Assembly: GCF_907164575.1 (NCBI RefSeq)
Contig: NZ_CAJQYY010000008.1
Location: 124,001 to 188,000, forward strand
DNA from: Paraburkholderia gardini
GTDB taxonomy: Bacteria > Pseudomonadota > Gammaproteobacteria > Burkholderiales > Burkholderiaceae
Direction: 5' to 3'
Length of the DNA: 64,000 bases
Below the pieces are notes generated by a model, which saw nothing but the letters and a program-made list of their open reading frames with translations, was not told the origin of the DNA and ran no database searches. Positions 1 through 8,728 of the stretch are shown here, piece after piece (positions within the stretch are counted from its first letter, which is position 1; each line of letters opens with the position of its first letter). The position numbers and the translations under genes were made by a program.

Positions 1-233
1 ACGCGCGATCCGACGCGGACAACGACCCCGGCAACATCGTTGCCCAGAATCAGGGGCAAACGGTAAGGCAGAATGAGCTTGAACTCTCCGTCTCTGATTT
101 TGGAATCGAGAGGGTTCACGCCAGCGGCGTGAATCTGGATCAATACGTCATCCTCGCGCGGCTCCGGGACCGGCATATCGCCAGCTCGTACGCCATTCTT
201 GCGTCCATATCGATCGACGACGAATGCCTTCAT
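1..233 (-). CDS. NADP-dependent oxidoreductase, MDR/quinone oxidoreductase family (N-terminal part)
   Basis: The gene runs off the left edge; only about 77 N-terminal residues are visible. They form the GroES-like N-terminal fold of medium-chain dehydrogenases/quinone oxidoreductases, with the segments VLIQIHAAGVNPLDSKIRDG and LPLILGNDVAGVV. The NPLDSKIR stretch is typical of the zinc-free quinone-reductase branch rather than zinc alcohol dehydrogenases. The ATG at 233 has an AAGGA ribosome site just upstream. It lies 159 bp downstream of the SDR gene on the same strand and probably belongs to the same TetR-controlled unit. The substrate cannot be told from this fragment. Confidence 0.8.
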   Translation of the reverse strand, partial: MKAFVVDRYGRKNGVRAGDMPVPEPREDDVLIQIHAAGVNPLDSKIRDGEFKLILPYRLPLILGNDVAGVVVRVGSR

Positions 234-392
234 CACGGTTCCTTGTCAGTTTCTCGTTGCGTCAGGTTGTTTCTCAGGCGGTAGCACGGATGTAGAAGTG
301 CAGACCGGTGGCAACACGGCATGTGTCGACCTCGATGACCATGCCAGCACGTCCTTGTGCTCTGCCGTTTGAACAGGGGGCAGTAACGCCGT

Positions 393-1202
393 CTACGTTG
401 CGAGCCGCAGATCTTTGCGAATACCGGCGTCTACCAGGCCCGCGGGCGCAAATCTGCGTAGCAATCGCAGACGGCCGGCGAGTCCACCGGCTGCATAGCG
501 GAGTTTCGGGCGAGCCGCGAGGGCGGCCTGCAGCACGGTTTCGGCCACAACCTCAGGACCGTCAGCGCCCTCGACCACCTCCTTCACTCGCTTATCCACG
601 GCCGAGCGCACCTCGCGGTACTCGTCGAGGGGGCTGTCGGGCGCCATGAAGTTCGCGTCGAAAGGCGTCTTGATATAGGCAGGCTCAATGACCGATACCC
701 GGATGCCCATCGTGCGCAACTCATGGTCGAGCGACTCCGAATAGCCTGCGACCGCATGCCTGGTGGCGGAATACAGCGCCATATAGGGCATGGGCAGGAA
801 ACCCAGCGCAGAGCCGATGTTGATGATGCGGCCGCGACCTTGTTGCCGCATATGGGGTAACACGGCACGCGTCATACGGATAATCCCGAAGAAGTTCGTA
901 TCGAAGATCGCGCGGGCCTGGTCAATCGAACTCTCTTCCGCAGCGGCAGGGGCGACGCCGAAGCCAGCGTTGTTCACCAGCAGGTCGATGTGGCCGTGCA
1001 GGCGCAGAACTTCCTTGACGGCGGCTTCAACCGATTCCTCGTCAGTCACGTCAAGTGACAGCATTTCGAACGTCTGCTGGCCGGCTTGTGCACCACGCCG
1101 ACTGGTGCCATAGACCTTGTATCCGGCCTTCGCAAGCCGCCTTGCCGTGGCTTCGCCGATTCCTGACGAGGCGCCCGTGACGAGCGCTATTCTGGTTTCC
1201 AT
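393..1202 (-). CDS. Short-chain dehydrogenase/reductase (SDR), atypical catalytic Arg
   Basis: A 269-residue classical-type SDR oxidoreductase. TGASSGIG near residues 9-16 is the dinucleotide-binding loop, NNAG follows beta-strand 4, and the active-site tyrosine lies in YSATR at 144-148. The usual YxxxK lysine is replaced by arginine (AGG codon at 761-759), which is unusual for an active SDR. The start at 1202 is chosen over an upstream ATG at 1250 because GGAAGGA sits just before it and the Rossmann strand begins at once. It is downstream of a TetR gene, with a perfect inverted repeat in the gap. Substrate unknown. Confidence 0.9.
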   Translation of the reverse strand: METRIALVTGASSGIGEATARRLAKAGYKVYGTSRRGAQAGQQTFEMLSLDVTDEESVEAAVKEVLRLHGHIDLLVNNAGFGVAPAAAEESSIDQARAIFDTNFFGIIRMTRAVLPHMRQQGRGRIINIGSALGFLPMPYMALYSATRHAVAGYSESLDHELRTMGIRVSVIEPAYIKTPFDANFMAPDSPLDEYREVRSAVDKRVKEVVEGADGPEVVAETVLQAALAARPKLRYAAGGLAGRLRLLRRFAPAGLVDAGIRKDLRLAT

Positions 1203-1259
1203 GATGTCCTTCCGATATTGAGGGATGTCTTTACGTGACTGGTCGGGCATTCATTTTTT

Positions 1260-1285
1260 AAAAATATGATTGTCATCATATTTTT
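1260..1285. promoter_or_regulatory. Probable TetR operator upstream of the SDR gene
   Basis: A perfect 10-bp inverted repeat, AAAAATATGA and TCATATTTTT, separated by six bases, lies in the gap between the tetR-like gene and the SDR gene. Read on the minus strand its core is ATATGATG-ACA-ATCAT. It matches a second site over the regulator's own start (1913-1930). Operator identity is inferred from symmetry, position and the second copy. Confidence 0.7.
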
Positions 1286-1319
1286 GATCCAGCGAAAACC
1301 AGCACCGGGCCGACGGGAT

Positions 1320-1916
1320 TCATGCATCAGTGGGCGCGAGTTGTTTCAATGTTGCTTCGAGAAAATTTTCCGACAGCCTGGAGTCGTCAACGGCACGCGC
1401 CAGCACCATGGTGCCAACCATGGTGGCCACCATCACAAGTGCCTGTTCGTGCGCGCCCGGCTGGCCCCAATCGGGCAACTGACGCGCCACGACATCGATC
1501 ATCTCCTTGATGCGGCGGGTGGCTGCGCGCCGCACCGCCGGCGCCTGGCGCGGCATTTCCGAGCCGAGAGCGGAGACTGGGCAGCCAGTCTCAATATTTT
1601 CACAATGCTCCTTCGACAGATAGGCGCGCACCATTGACGGCAACGCCTGCTCTGGCGACACGGAGGCGGCGATCTGCTTCGACAGGGCCACGGCTTCAGC
1701 GCCGGCGCGGTCAGCCGCTTCGGCAAGCAGCACCTCGCGCGATGGAAAGTGCGCATAGAAGCCGCCATGCGTCAGACCGGCCTCCTTCATGATGTCGGCC
1801 ACTCCCGTGCCGTCGTAACCGCTGCGCCGAATCGCGCGCGCGGCAACCTCGACGATGCGTTCGTGCGTGATTTCCTTACGGCTGACGGTTTTCCGATTGA
1901 CTGGCTGCTTCTTCAT
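1320..1916 (-). CDS. TetR/AcrR-family transcriptional repressor
   Basis: About 198 residues. The N-terminal 60 residues hold the TetR helix-turn-helix (ITHERIVEVAARAIRRSGYD, then GVADIMKEAGLTHGGFYAHF). The C-terminal part is the ligand-binding helical domain; its pattern (YLSKEHCENIETGCPVSALG) is common in regulators of SDR/oxidoreductase genes. Starts are possible at 1928 or 1916; neither has a clear ribosome site. I give 1916 because the conserved basic N-terminus begins there. A near-palindrome overlaps both start codons, suggesting autoregulation, and a matching site precedes the SDR gene downstream on the same strand. Confidence 0.9.
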   Translation of the reverse strand: MKKQPVNRKTVSRKEITHERIVEVAARAIRRSGYDGTGVADIMKEAGLTHGGFYAHFPSREVLLAEAADRAGAEAVALSKQIAASVSPEQALPSMVRAYLSKEHCENIETGCPVSALGSEMPRQAPAVRRAATRRIKEMIDVVARQLPDWGQPGAHEQALVMVATMVGTMVLARAVDDSRLSENFLEATLKQLAPTDA

Positions 1917-1930
1917 GATGAACATCATAT
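1913..1930. promoter_or_regulatory. Second TetR-type operator overlapping the regulator's start
   Basis: On the minus strand this reads ATATGATG-TTC-ATCATGA, sharing the ATATGATG-N3-ATCAT core with the operator at 1260-1285. Its position over the alternative start codons fits autorepression. Inference from sequence symmetry only. Confidence 0.6.
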
Positions 1931-2332
1931 GGCATTTCGGCGTATTTCTCTGTGCGGAGCAATGTCGATGGGGATCGATGCGCCACCCAGACAGCGCCGA
2001 GCAGTGCAACCAGCGTAGGACGCAGAACCCGAACCCGGTGTCTGCCTGGCGGTGGTCCTGGCAAGTGTTACCGTCGTCATGTCATCCAGCATCCGTGGCC
2101 GGCGATTGAACTTGCGGTAAAGACTGTGCCGAGACCGGGCGAGGGGGATCGCTGGCGATCACCCGGTCGAATGTCGATCTGGACTGGCGCGTGGCGCGAT
2201 TCCCGATGATGAAGAACGGCAGGCCGCGCACGAACCCGCTATCGAGTCGCGCGGCGGCAGGTGCATGTCGTAACGACTATTGACGGTTGGCACCGGAACC
2301 GTCAGCTATCAAGATCGTGGGAGACTTCGCAA
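1931..2332. other. Gene-free stretch between tetR-like gene and yggT
   Basis: About 400 bp with no supported gene. Short open frames run on both strands but none has a ribosome site or recognisable domain. It must contain the promoter of the TetR gene; I see no clear sigma-70 boxes. Confidence 0.5.
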
Positions 2333-2896
2333 TCAGATCCCAAACAGCGTCAGCGAAACAGCCGCACGCGTTACCACCATCAACAGCACCTGCACGATCA
2401 CGAACAGCAGGATCGGCGAGAGATCGATCCCACCCAGTTGCGGCACGAACCGGCGCAGCGGATTCAGAAACGGCGCAGTCAGCTGATACAGGATCGGCAT
2501 GGCCGGCGAACGCGGATTGAGCCACGACAGCAACGCCATCAGGATCGTCAGCCAGATGATCAGGTTGAGCGCCCACTTGATCATCGTCAGCAGCGCGACG
2601 ATCAGGAGCGTCGGCATCAGGCCGAGCGGATCGACGCCCGCGAGCCACACCATCGCGACCACATAGATCACCGCCGCGATGAGGGCCGCGACGAGGCTGG
2701 CCCAGTCGATGCTGCGGGTGCTGGGAATGATCCGCCGCAACGGCAGCACGATCCAGTTCGTGACCTGCAACACGGCGTTCGACACCGGGTTGTACGGCGG
2801 CATGCGGACAACCTGCAGCCAGGCACGCAACAGCAGCGCCGCGCCGAACAGGGTGAAAACGGTATTGAGCAGAAAACGGGCGATATCGCCGACCAT
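2333..2896 (-). CDS. YggT-family integral membrane protein
   Basis: A 187-residue protein with the duplicated YggT layout: each half has a transmembrane segment, a short amphipathic NP-containing stretch (PYNPVSNAVLQVTNWIVLPL; LNPRSPAMPILYQLTAPFL) and a PLRR motif before the next hydrophobic helix. YggT proteins lie in the inner membrane; roles in osmotic tolerance or cell-division-linked processes have been proposed but no biochemical activity is settled. It follows the DUF2520 gene on the same strand after 150 bp. Confidence 0.92.
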   Translation of the reverse strand: MVGDIARFLLNTVFTLFGAALLLRAWLQVVRMPPYNPVSNAVLQVTNWIVLPLRRIIPSTRSIDWASLVAALIAAVIYVVAMVWLAGVDPLGLMPTLLIVALLTMIKWALNLIIWLTILMALLSWLNPRSPAMPILYQLTAPFLNPLRRFVPQLGGIDLSPILLFVIVQVLLMVVTRAAVSLTLFGI

Positions 2897-3046
2897 CTCG
2901 TGTCCTTTCCTTCTTTAGTTATTCGTAGCGGCCGCACGTGGCGAGCCGGCTTCATCAGGCAACTGTTGTATTCGAACCAGTGCGTGCAGATGGTGCGCAT
3001 GGACGCGCACCCTGATCCCGCTGCATTCGCGCCGGTCGTCACATTA

Positions 3047-3997
3047 TCACGGCTTACGGGCCGCCTGCGATCCCTGGCCGGTCAGCCGGTCGAGCGAACG
3101 GGCAAGCGAGTTTTCCACGACGGTATCGATTGCGTCGATCGCGGCTGGTGGTACCGGCCGGCGGCGCGCCAGCGCGACCGCGCGGCGCGTCATCAGCGCG
3201 TAGAGCGCAGCGTGGTCGCCGCCGAGTCCTTCGAGTAGCGCAAGCTGCTTTTCGACGACGCTGGTATCGCCACGCGAAACCGGTCCGGCCAGCGCACCCG
3301 GCAAGCCCTTGTCGCCGGCGGTCTGGATCGTGCCGGCGAGCATCGGCAGCACGGCGCGCAACGCGTCGTCTTCGTTGAAACCGAGCGTGCGCCACAGTTC
3401 GACGCACTCCGCGAGGCCGCACAACGCGAAGCTCGCCGCGTAGTGCGCGGCCGCGTGATACAGCATGCGGCCGCCCGGTGGAATCGAGAGCGGATGGCAG
3501 CGCAGCGCGCCCGCCAGTGCGACGAGCGCGTCCTTCAGCGCGCCGTCGGCTTCGATCGAGACGGAACATCCGGCGATGCGCTCGATATCTGCGAGGTTTC
3601 CGCCGAACAGGTACAGTGGATGAAAGCCACCGATCAAAGCGCCCTGATCGCGTGCCGGCGCCAGCAGATCGACGGGCGAAGCGCCGCTGCAATGCACGAG
3701 CGCCCATGCACCGGAGCAGCCCTGCGCAGCGGAATCGAAGCGCACTGTGTGGGCTGTCGTACCGATACTGTCATCAGGGACGGCTAAAAAGACGATATCG
3801 GCTGCGTCGACAACCTGCTGCGGGTGGTCGTACGCGGCGCAATGCCCGATCTGACCTGCAAGCGTCTGCGCGGAATCGCGCGAGCGGCTTGCGATTGCGG
3901 TGACCGGATAGCCGGCGCGCGAGAAGCCGTGCGCGAGACAGTGCGCGAGCCGGCCCGCACCGACGAAGCCCAGACGCGGCAATGGGGGCAGAGACAT
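3047..3997 (-). CDS. Rossmann-like and DUF2520 domain protein
   Basis: About 316 residues. The N-terminus LGFVGAGRLAHCLAHGFSRAG is an NAD(P)-binding Rossmann start, and the second half (MLYHAAAHYAASFALCGLAE and following helices) is the DUF2520 helical domain of prephenate/6-phosphogluconate dehydrogenase-like proteins. The substrate is unknown. The start at 3997 is preferred to 4072 because GGAG lies about 9 bases upstream and the Rossmann strand follows directly. It lies upstream of yggT on the same strand. Confidence 0.88.
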   Translation of the reverse strand: MSLPPLPRLGFVGAGRLAHCLAHGFSRAGYPVTAIASRSRDSAQTLAGQIGHCAAYDHPQQVVDAADIVFLAVPDDSIGTTAHTVRFDSAAQGCSGAWALVHCSGASPVDLLAPARDQGALIGGFHPLYLFGGNLADIERIAGCSVSIEADGALKDALVALAGALRCHPLSIPPGGRMLYHAAAHYAASFALCGLAECVELWRTLGFNEDDALRAVLPMLAGTIQTAGDKGLPGALAGPVSRGDTSVVEKQLALLEGLGGDHAALYALMTRRAVALARRRPVPPAAIDAIDTVVENSLARSLDRLTGQGSQAARKP

Positions 3998-4280
3998 GAT
4001 TTTCAGCTCCGGACAGAACAATGACGGAACGGCGAGTATCGCATTCATCACGATGCCGGCTCGCGTCGGCACCTTGCCAGCAAAGGACGTGAACCGGTTT
4101 CATGCGCGCCGGGCATTCTTCAGATCAGTACGTGGCGAATATGACAGGCCGTCGTATGTATCTGACAGGGGATTGCCGTCGGGTCCGAAAACTGCTCACA
4201 ATGAATCCGTACATCAGATTTTCCGGCAGTCCCCGTTGTTGTTTCTTCTGTAGCGCAGCCAGATTTTCGGGAGGTACACG

Positions 4281-4442
4281 ATGAGTATTTTTTCTTACCG
4301 AAAGCACTTGCGGTTTCTGACACACTCACAGCGGCGCCGCTGGTGGGATCAAAAGAAGCGGCTGACACCACGCGTACAGATTAGCGGCGCTTATGTACCA
4401 CCCAGCGTCTCACGGGAATTTACGTATGTGAAGGTCGGTTGA
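4281..4442 (+). CDS. Small basic protein, 53 residues, unknown
   Basis: A 53-residue frame (begins MSIFSYRKHLRF, ends YVKVG) with a strong ribosome site, GGGAGGT, 5 bases before the ATG, and a perfect hairpin terminator 21 bases after the stop. The N-terminal half is rich in Arg/Lys with an RRRWWDQKKR stretch; the C-terminal half has a GAYVPPSVS segment. No signal peptide or membrane helix. I do not recognise the family. The ribosome site and terminator are the case for it being real. Confidence 0.6.
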   Translation: MSIFSYRKHLRFLTHSQRRRWWDQKKRLTPRVQISGAYVPPSVSREFTYVKVG

Positions 4443-4463
4443 CGACACGCTGACTTCGAACCG

Positions 4464-4495
4464 GTGCCCGGCGTTTCTGCCGGGCACTTTGCGTT
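4464..4495 (+). terminator. Intrinsic terminator after the 53-residue gene
   Basis: Perfect 9-bp stem GTGCCCGGC / GCCGGGCAC with a six-base loop (4464-4487), followed by TTTGCGTTT. It sits 21 bp after the small gene's stop. Confidence 0.75.
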
Positions 4496-4596
4496 TACGG
4501 CCATCGCGCGGCCACCGCGCGAACGAAAATCGATGCGCGAAGGCAACGGAATCGTGCGGCAGCTGCAGCGAATTTGTAATTAAACATTACCGATGT

Positions 4597-4640
4597 GACC
4601 GGTAAGCTTGCAACGCGACCGGTAAAAATGTCGCCGGTCA
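4597..4640. promoter_or_regulatory. Tandem GACCGGTAA repeats upstream of the Pro/Tyr-rich protein gene
   Basis: GACCGGTAA occurs at 4597-4605 and 4617-4625, exactly 20 bp apart (two helical turns), with an inverted GCCGGTC at 4633-4639 and a degenerate inverted TTACCG at 4588-4593. The face-to-face spacing suggests a binding site for a dimeric activator. The rest of the 4496-4852 gap shows no gene; the promoter of the downstream gene must lie here but I cannot assign boxes with confidence. Confidence 0.4.
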
Positions 4641-4852
4641 TGATCGACGTGCCGCAAACCCTTGATTTTCGAAAGGGAAGCGGACATATGTATGACGTGA
4701 GGCACGCAGGCGCTCTGCGCGTTTGCATCCGTCATTGCAATTTGCAACAAATACCCCCGACGCTGCGAAGCCTTTTTCGATACATTGAACTGTAAGGGCT
4801 GAGCCCGTCATGCGACCACGCCATAGGGGCGAGGGCGCCAGGAGAAATAGAA

Positions 4853-5134
4853 GTGAAAAAGATCGTCCCGTTTATCGTTGCTGCCGCGCTTGGCGCGGGG
4901 CTTGTGACTGCTGCTGAAGCACACGTGTCAATCGGTGTCGGTATCGGCATTCCAGCCTATCCGGTCTACTCCGCGCCGCCGCCCGTGTACTATTCGCCCC
5001 CGCCGGTTGTGTATGCGCCGCCGCCCGTGGTCTATGCGCCGCCGCCGGTTGTCGTCGGTGGATATTATGGATACGGCCGGCCTTACTATCATCACGGCTA
5101 TTACCGCCGTGGTTACTACGGCCCGCGTTACTGA
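4853..5134 (+). CDS. Small exported Pro/Tyr/His-rich repeat protein
   Basis: 93 residues, GTG start with AGGAG upstream. Residues 1-23 are a signal peptide (MKKIVPFIVAAALGAGL ... AEA). The mature part has repeats of the type (Y)APPPVV (about residues 40-67), then a Gly/Tyr/Arg/His tail (YGYGRPYYHHGYYRRGYYG). Such small secreted proteins are common in Burkholderiales and usually have no assigned role; the Tyr/Pro repeat suggests an envelope or extracellular structural function (inference). It stands alone and is followed by a terminator. Confidence 0.85.
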   Translation: MKKIVPFIVAAALGAGLVTAAEAHVSIGVGIGIPAYPVYSAPPPVYYSPPPVVYAPPPVVYAPPPVVVGGYYGYGRPYYHHGYYRRGYYGPRY

Positions 5135-5197
5135 TACCGCACACGTGCCGCCCCACGCGATATGATGTGAGCGCGGCTCTACGGTGAGGTTTCGTGA

Positions 5198-5237
5198 ACG
5201 GCGCAACGCCGGCTTGAACGCCGCGTTGCGCCGTTTT
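5198..5237 (+). terminator. Intrinsic terminator
   Basis: An 11-bp perfect inverted repeat, ACGGCGCAACG (5198-5208) and CGTTGCGCCGT (5224-5234), ends in a short T run. It closes the Pro/Tyr-rich protein gene. Confidence 0.75.
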
Positions 5238-5317
5238 CATATGCGCATCGGCCGGTCGATATAGCGACACGCGCTTCGCGTTCCAAAACACGATCGAAGC
5301 TGGGACAATGGGCGCCT

Positions 5318-6316
5318 GTGCAACCAACCACGCCCCGCGTCCTTCCGCCGATGCAAGCGCTTCCTGTTCCAACCTATGACGATGTCGTCGACGCCGCCGC
5401 GCGTATCGAAGGCATCGCGCACCGCACACCTGTTCTCACGTCGACTACCGCGAACGAGCGCACAGGTGCGTCGATCTTCTTCAAATGCGAAAACCTGCAG
5501 CGCATGGGCGCGTTCAAGTTTCGTGGCGCGTACAACGCGATTTCGCACTTCGATGCAGAACAGCGCAAAGCTGGCGTCCTGACGTTCTCGTCGGGCAATC
5601 ACGCACAGGCGATTGCGTTGTCCGCGCGTCTGGCTGGCATTCACGCAACGATCATCATGCCGCACGACGCGCCTGCCGCGAAGGTCGCGGCCACCAGGGG
5701 ATATGGCGGCGAAGTGATCGTCTACGACCGGTACAAGGAAGATCGTGAAGCGATCGGCCGCCGGCTCGCCGAAGAGCGCGGCATGACGTTGATTCCACCG
5801 TACGATCATCCGCACGTGATGGCCGGGCAGGGCACGGCCGTCAAGGAACTGATCGAGGAAACAGGCCCGCTCGACATGCTGTTCGTGTGTCTGGGCGGCG
5901 GCGGTCTGCTGTCGGGCAGCGCGCTTTCCGCCGCGGCATTGAGCCCGCAATGCCAGATCACCGGCGTCGAGCCGGAGGCGGGCAACGATGGCCAGCAATC
6001 GCTCGCACGTGGTGAACGCGTGCGCATCGATGTGCCGAAGACGATCGCCGATGGCGCCGCCACGCAGCAACTCGGCGTCTATACGTTCGAAGTGATTCAG
6101 CGCCTCGTGCAACAGATCGTGACGGTCAGCGACGCGCAGCTTGTCGACGCGATGCGCTTTTTCGCGCAGCGGATGAAGATCGTGGTCGAACCGACCGGGT
6201 GTCTTGCCGCAGCGGCGGTGCTCAATGGCATCGTGCCCGTGAAGGGCAGGCGCGTAGGCGTCGTGATCAGCGGCGGCAACGTCGATCTCGAACGGCTCGG
6301 CCAGTTTCTCGGTTAA
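5318..6316 (+). CDS. PLP-dependent threonine/serine dehydratase family enzyme
   Basis: Up to 332 residues (GTG at 5318; an ATG at 5351 would give 321). Fold-type II PLP enzyme: the PLP lysine is in MGAFKFRGAYNA, SSGNHAQA binds the cofactor/substrate carboxylate, and GGGGLLSG is the phosphate-binding glycine loop. There is no C-terminal ACT domain, so it resembles catabolic threonine dehydratase, serine racemase or threo-3-hydroxyaspartate ammonia-lyase rather than the regulated biosynthetic IlvA. These branches cannot be told apart here. A bidirectional terminator follows. Confidence 0.88.
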   Translation: MQPTTPRVLPPMQALPVPTYDDVVDAAARIEGIAHRTPVLTSTTANERTGASIFFKCENLQRMGAFKFRGAYNAISHFDAEQRKAGVLTFSSGNHAQAIALSARLAGIHATIIMPHDAPAAKVAATRGYGGEVIVYDRYKEDREAIGRRLAEERGMTLIPPYDHPHVMAGQGTAVKELIEETGPLDMLFVCLGGGGLLSGSALSAAALSPQCQITGVEPEAGNDGQQSLARGERVRIDVPKTIADGAATQQLGVYTFEVIQRLVQQIVTVSDAQLVDAMRFFAQRMKIVVEPTGCLAAAAVLNGIVPVKGRRVGVVISGGNVDLERLGQFLG

Positions 6317-6336
6317 CCGGCCTCGTGCCCTGTTCA

Positions 6337-6364
6337 GAAAAGGCGAGCCCACGGCTCGCTTTTT
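6337..6364. terminator. Bidirectional intrinsic terminator
   Basis: Stem GCGAGCC (6343-6349), three-base loop, GGCTCGC (6353-6359), flanked by A-rich sequence on the left and a T run on the right. It separates the convergent dehydratase and lysE-type genes. Confidence 0.75.
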
Positions 6365-6370
6365 CCGTTG

Positions 6371-7051
6371 CTAACCGGCCGCCATGCTGCTGGTGTGCAC
6401 GATCAGATCGCGATATCCGTTCACGATCACGCTGTACGAGAAGTACGCGAAGAGCAGTGCCGACAGCACATGACATGCGCGCAGCAAACCCGAGCCTGCG
6501 CGTTTGCGTCCGTGGCTCGCGAGCCCGCAGATAAACACGTTCCAGCACAACCCGCCGAGGAAAAAGCCGCCGAGAAAAACCGGCGCGGTGGTCACGGTCG
6601 TCGCACCGGCCCTGGCGATCAGCGCACCGCCCACCGCCGCAAACCACAGGATCGCCGACGGCGACGAGATTGCGAGCAACGTGCCGCGCATGAACCCGCG
6701 CCACGCGCTGAGATGCGGTGCGTTCGCATCGGACTCGCCTTCGACCGGCGGCGCTGAAGCAGGGAAGAGCGCTTCGCGCGCCATCTTCCACGTGAGGAAC
6801 AGCAGGATGGCCGCACCGCCGATCCACACGATCCATCGCACCGATTCGAACTGAAGCAACGCCGCCATGCCGGCGAGCGCAAGCGCTGCATAGATCAGAT
6901 CGCCGAAACACGAGCCGAGCCCGAGCCAGAAGCCGGGTTTGAATCCGTGCGACAACGTCAGCGAGATAATCGCGACGTTGACGAGACCGATATCGAGGCA
7001 CAGCGAAAGAGACAGAAAAAAACCGTCCGACAACATTGATAACGCGTGCAT
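6371..7051 (-). CDS. LysE-family amino-acid exporter
   Basis: About 226 residues with roughly six hydrophobic segments. The N-terminal pattern (DIGLVNVAIISLTLSHGFKP, then GLGSCFGDLIYAALALAG) is the LysE/RhtB signature, and SSPSAILWFAAVGG is the conserved mid-protein motif. The start at 7051 has AAGGGCAGGG directly upstream and is chosen over 7084. LysE proteins export amino acids or other small metabolites across the inner membrane; the substrate is not readable here. It is downstream of ubiD on the same strand. Confidence 0.88.
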   Translation of the reverse strand: MHALSMLSDGFFLSLSLCLDIGLVNVAIISLTLSHGFKPGFWLGLGSCFGDLIYAALALAGMAALLQFESVRWIVWIGGAAILLFLTWKMAREALFPASAPPVEGESDANAPHLSAWRGFMRGTLLAISSPSAILWFAAVGGALIARAGATTVTTAPVFLGGFFLGGLCWNVFICGLASHGRKRAGSGLLRACHVLSALLFAYFSYSVIVNGYRDLIVHTSSMAAG

Positions 7052-7159
7052 CCCTGCCCTTTCCCCGTATTGTTCCTGTCCCACGTCTTCCAGCGACCGT
7101 AGGCGACGTACCGTGTCCGCCGTTAGAGACCGCTTCTTGTCTGTTGTGCCGCGCCGGCC

Positions 7160-8728
7160 TCAGAGGCCGAGTTCCTGCCACATCGCATCGATGCGCTTCT
7201 TGACCGCGTCGTCCATCGCGATGGGGCGGCCCCATTCCCGGTCGGTTTCGCCGGGCCATTTATTGGTCGCATCGAGTCCCATCTTCGAACCGAGCCCCGC
7301 AACCGGCGACGCGAAATCCAGATAGTCGATCGGTGTGCGATCGACGAGCACCGTATCGCGCGAAGGGTCGATGCGCGTGGTGATCGCCCAGATCACTTCT
7401 TTCCAGTCGCGGATGTTCACGTCTTCATCCACCACGACGATGAACTTCGTATACATGAACTGTCGCAGGAAGCTCCACACGCCGAACATCACCCGTTTGG
7501 CATGTCCCGGGTAGCTCTTCTTCATCTGGACGATGGCCATCCGGTAGCTGCATCCTTCGGGCGGCAGATAGAAGTCGGTGATCTCGGTGAACTGCTTCTG
7601 CAGGAGCGGCACGAACACTTCGTTGAGCGCGACGCCGAGCACAGCGGGCTCGTCAGGCGGCTTGCCGGTATAGGTCGAATGGTAGATGGCGTCGCGACGC
7701 ATCGTGATGCGCTCGACGGTAAACACCGGGAACCATTCCTGTTCGTTGTAGTAGCCGGTGTGATCGCCGTACGGACCTTCGAGTGCATGCTCGTAAGCGG
7801 CGGAAGCGCCCTTCGACGGACGCGGCGGCGCGCCGGCCGGCGCCGCTTCGGGCGTGCCGGCTTGCGGGTGGATAAAGCCTTCGAGCACGATCTCGGCGCG
7901 TGCCGGCACCTGTAGCGTGTCGACGCCGGGCGTGATGCACTTCGCGAGTTCCGTGCGGCCGCCGCGCAGCAATCCTGCGAACTGGTATTCGGAGAGCGTG
8001 TCCGGCACCGGCGTCACCGCGCCGAGAATCGTGGCCGGATCGGCGCCAAGCACGACCGCGACCGGATACGGCTTGCCCGGGTTCCGCAGCGCGAACTCGC
8101 GGAAATCGAGCGCGCCGCCCCGATGCGCGAGCCAGCGCATGATCAGCTTGTTGCGGCCGATCAGTTGCTGCCGGTAAATACCGAGGTTTTGCCGCGTCTT
8201 GTTCGGACCGCGTGTGACGGTCAGTCCCCACGTGATGAGCGGACCGGCGTCGCCGGGCCAGCAGGTCTGGATCGGCAGCTTCGCGAGATCGACGTCGTCG
8301 CCTTCCCAGACGATTTCCTGGCAGGGCGGTGAACTGACGGTCTTCGGCGCCATATCCCAGACGGCCCTGGCCAGCGAGAGCAGTTTGCCGGCGTCTTTCA
8401 GCCCCCTGGGCGGCTCCGGCTCCTTGAGGGCGGACAGAAGGCGCCCGACGTCGCGCAACGACTCCAGCGCGGCGCTATCGCCGTTTTCAGCGCCGGCATC
8501 GATGCCCATGCCGAGCGCCACGCGCCGCGGCGTGCCGAACAGGTTACCTAGAACAGGAAACGCGTGCTGCCGGGTGCTTTCAAACAGCAACGCAGGACCG
8601 CCGGTGCGCAGCACGCGATCGCAGATTTCCGTCATTTCGAGAACGGGCGAGATGTGCTGCGGAACGCGGCGAAGCTCGCCGAGCGTCTCGAGGCGACCGA
8701 CGAAGTCGCGCAGGTCTTTGTATTTCAT
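7160..8728 (-). CDS. ubiD: 4-hydroxy-3-polyprenylbenzoate decarboxylase UbiD
   Basis: 522 residues, the usual UbiD size. It decarboxylates the polyprenyl hydroxybenzoate intermediate of ubiquinone synthesis using prenylated FMN made by UbiX. Visible family segments are [22 protein letters not shown] at the N-terminus (start 8728, AGGAC upstream), [26 protein letters not shown] in the prFMN/metal-binding domain, and [20 protein letters not shown] near the C-terminus. It contains a proline/alanine-rich insert around residues 300-315. ubiX is not in the window. Confidence 0.95.
   Translation of the reverse strand: MKYKDLRDFVGRLETLGELRRVPQHISPVLEMTEICDRVLRTGGPALLFESTRQHAFPVLGNLFGTPRRVALGMGIDAGAENGDSAALESLRDVGRLLSALKEPEPPRGLKDAGKLLSLARAVWDMAPKTVSSPPCQEIVWEGDDVDLAKLPIQTCWPGDAGPLITWGLTVTRGPNKTRQNLGIYRQQLIGRNKLIMRWLAHRGGALDFREFALRNPGKPYPVAVVLGADPATILGAVTPVPDTLSEYQFAGLLRGGRTELAKCITPGVDTLQVPARAEIVLEGFIHPQAGTPEAAPAGAPPRPSKGASAAYEHALEGPYGDHTGYYNEQEWFPVFTVERITMRRDAIYHSTYTGKPPDEPAVLGVALNEVFVPLLQKQFTEITDFYLPPEGCSYRMAIVQMKKSYPGHAKRVMFGVWSFLRQFMYTKFIVVVDEDVNIRDWKEVIWAITTRIDPSRDTVLVDRTPIDYLDFASPVAGLGSKMGLDATNKWPGETDREWGRPIAMDDAVKKRIDAMWQELGL

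Noticed and set aside
2261..3238. A 325-codon plus-strand frame opposite yggT and the DUF2520 gene
   Set aside because: Translation is a run of Arg, Gln, His and Asp typical of the reverse strand of a membrane-protein gene.
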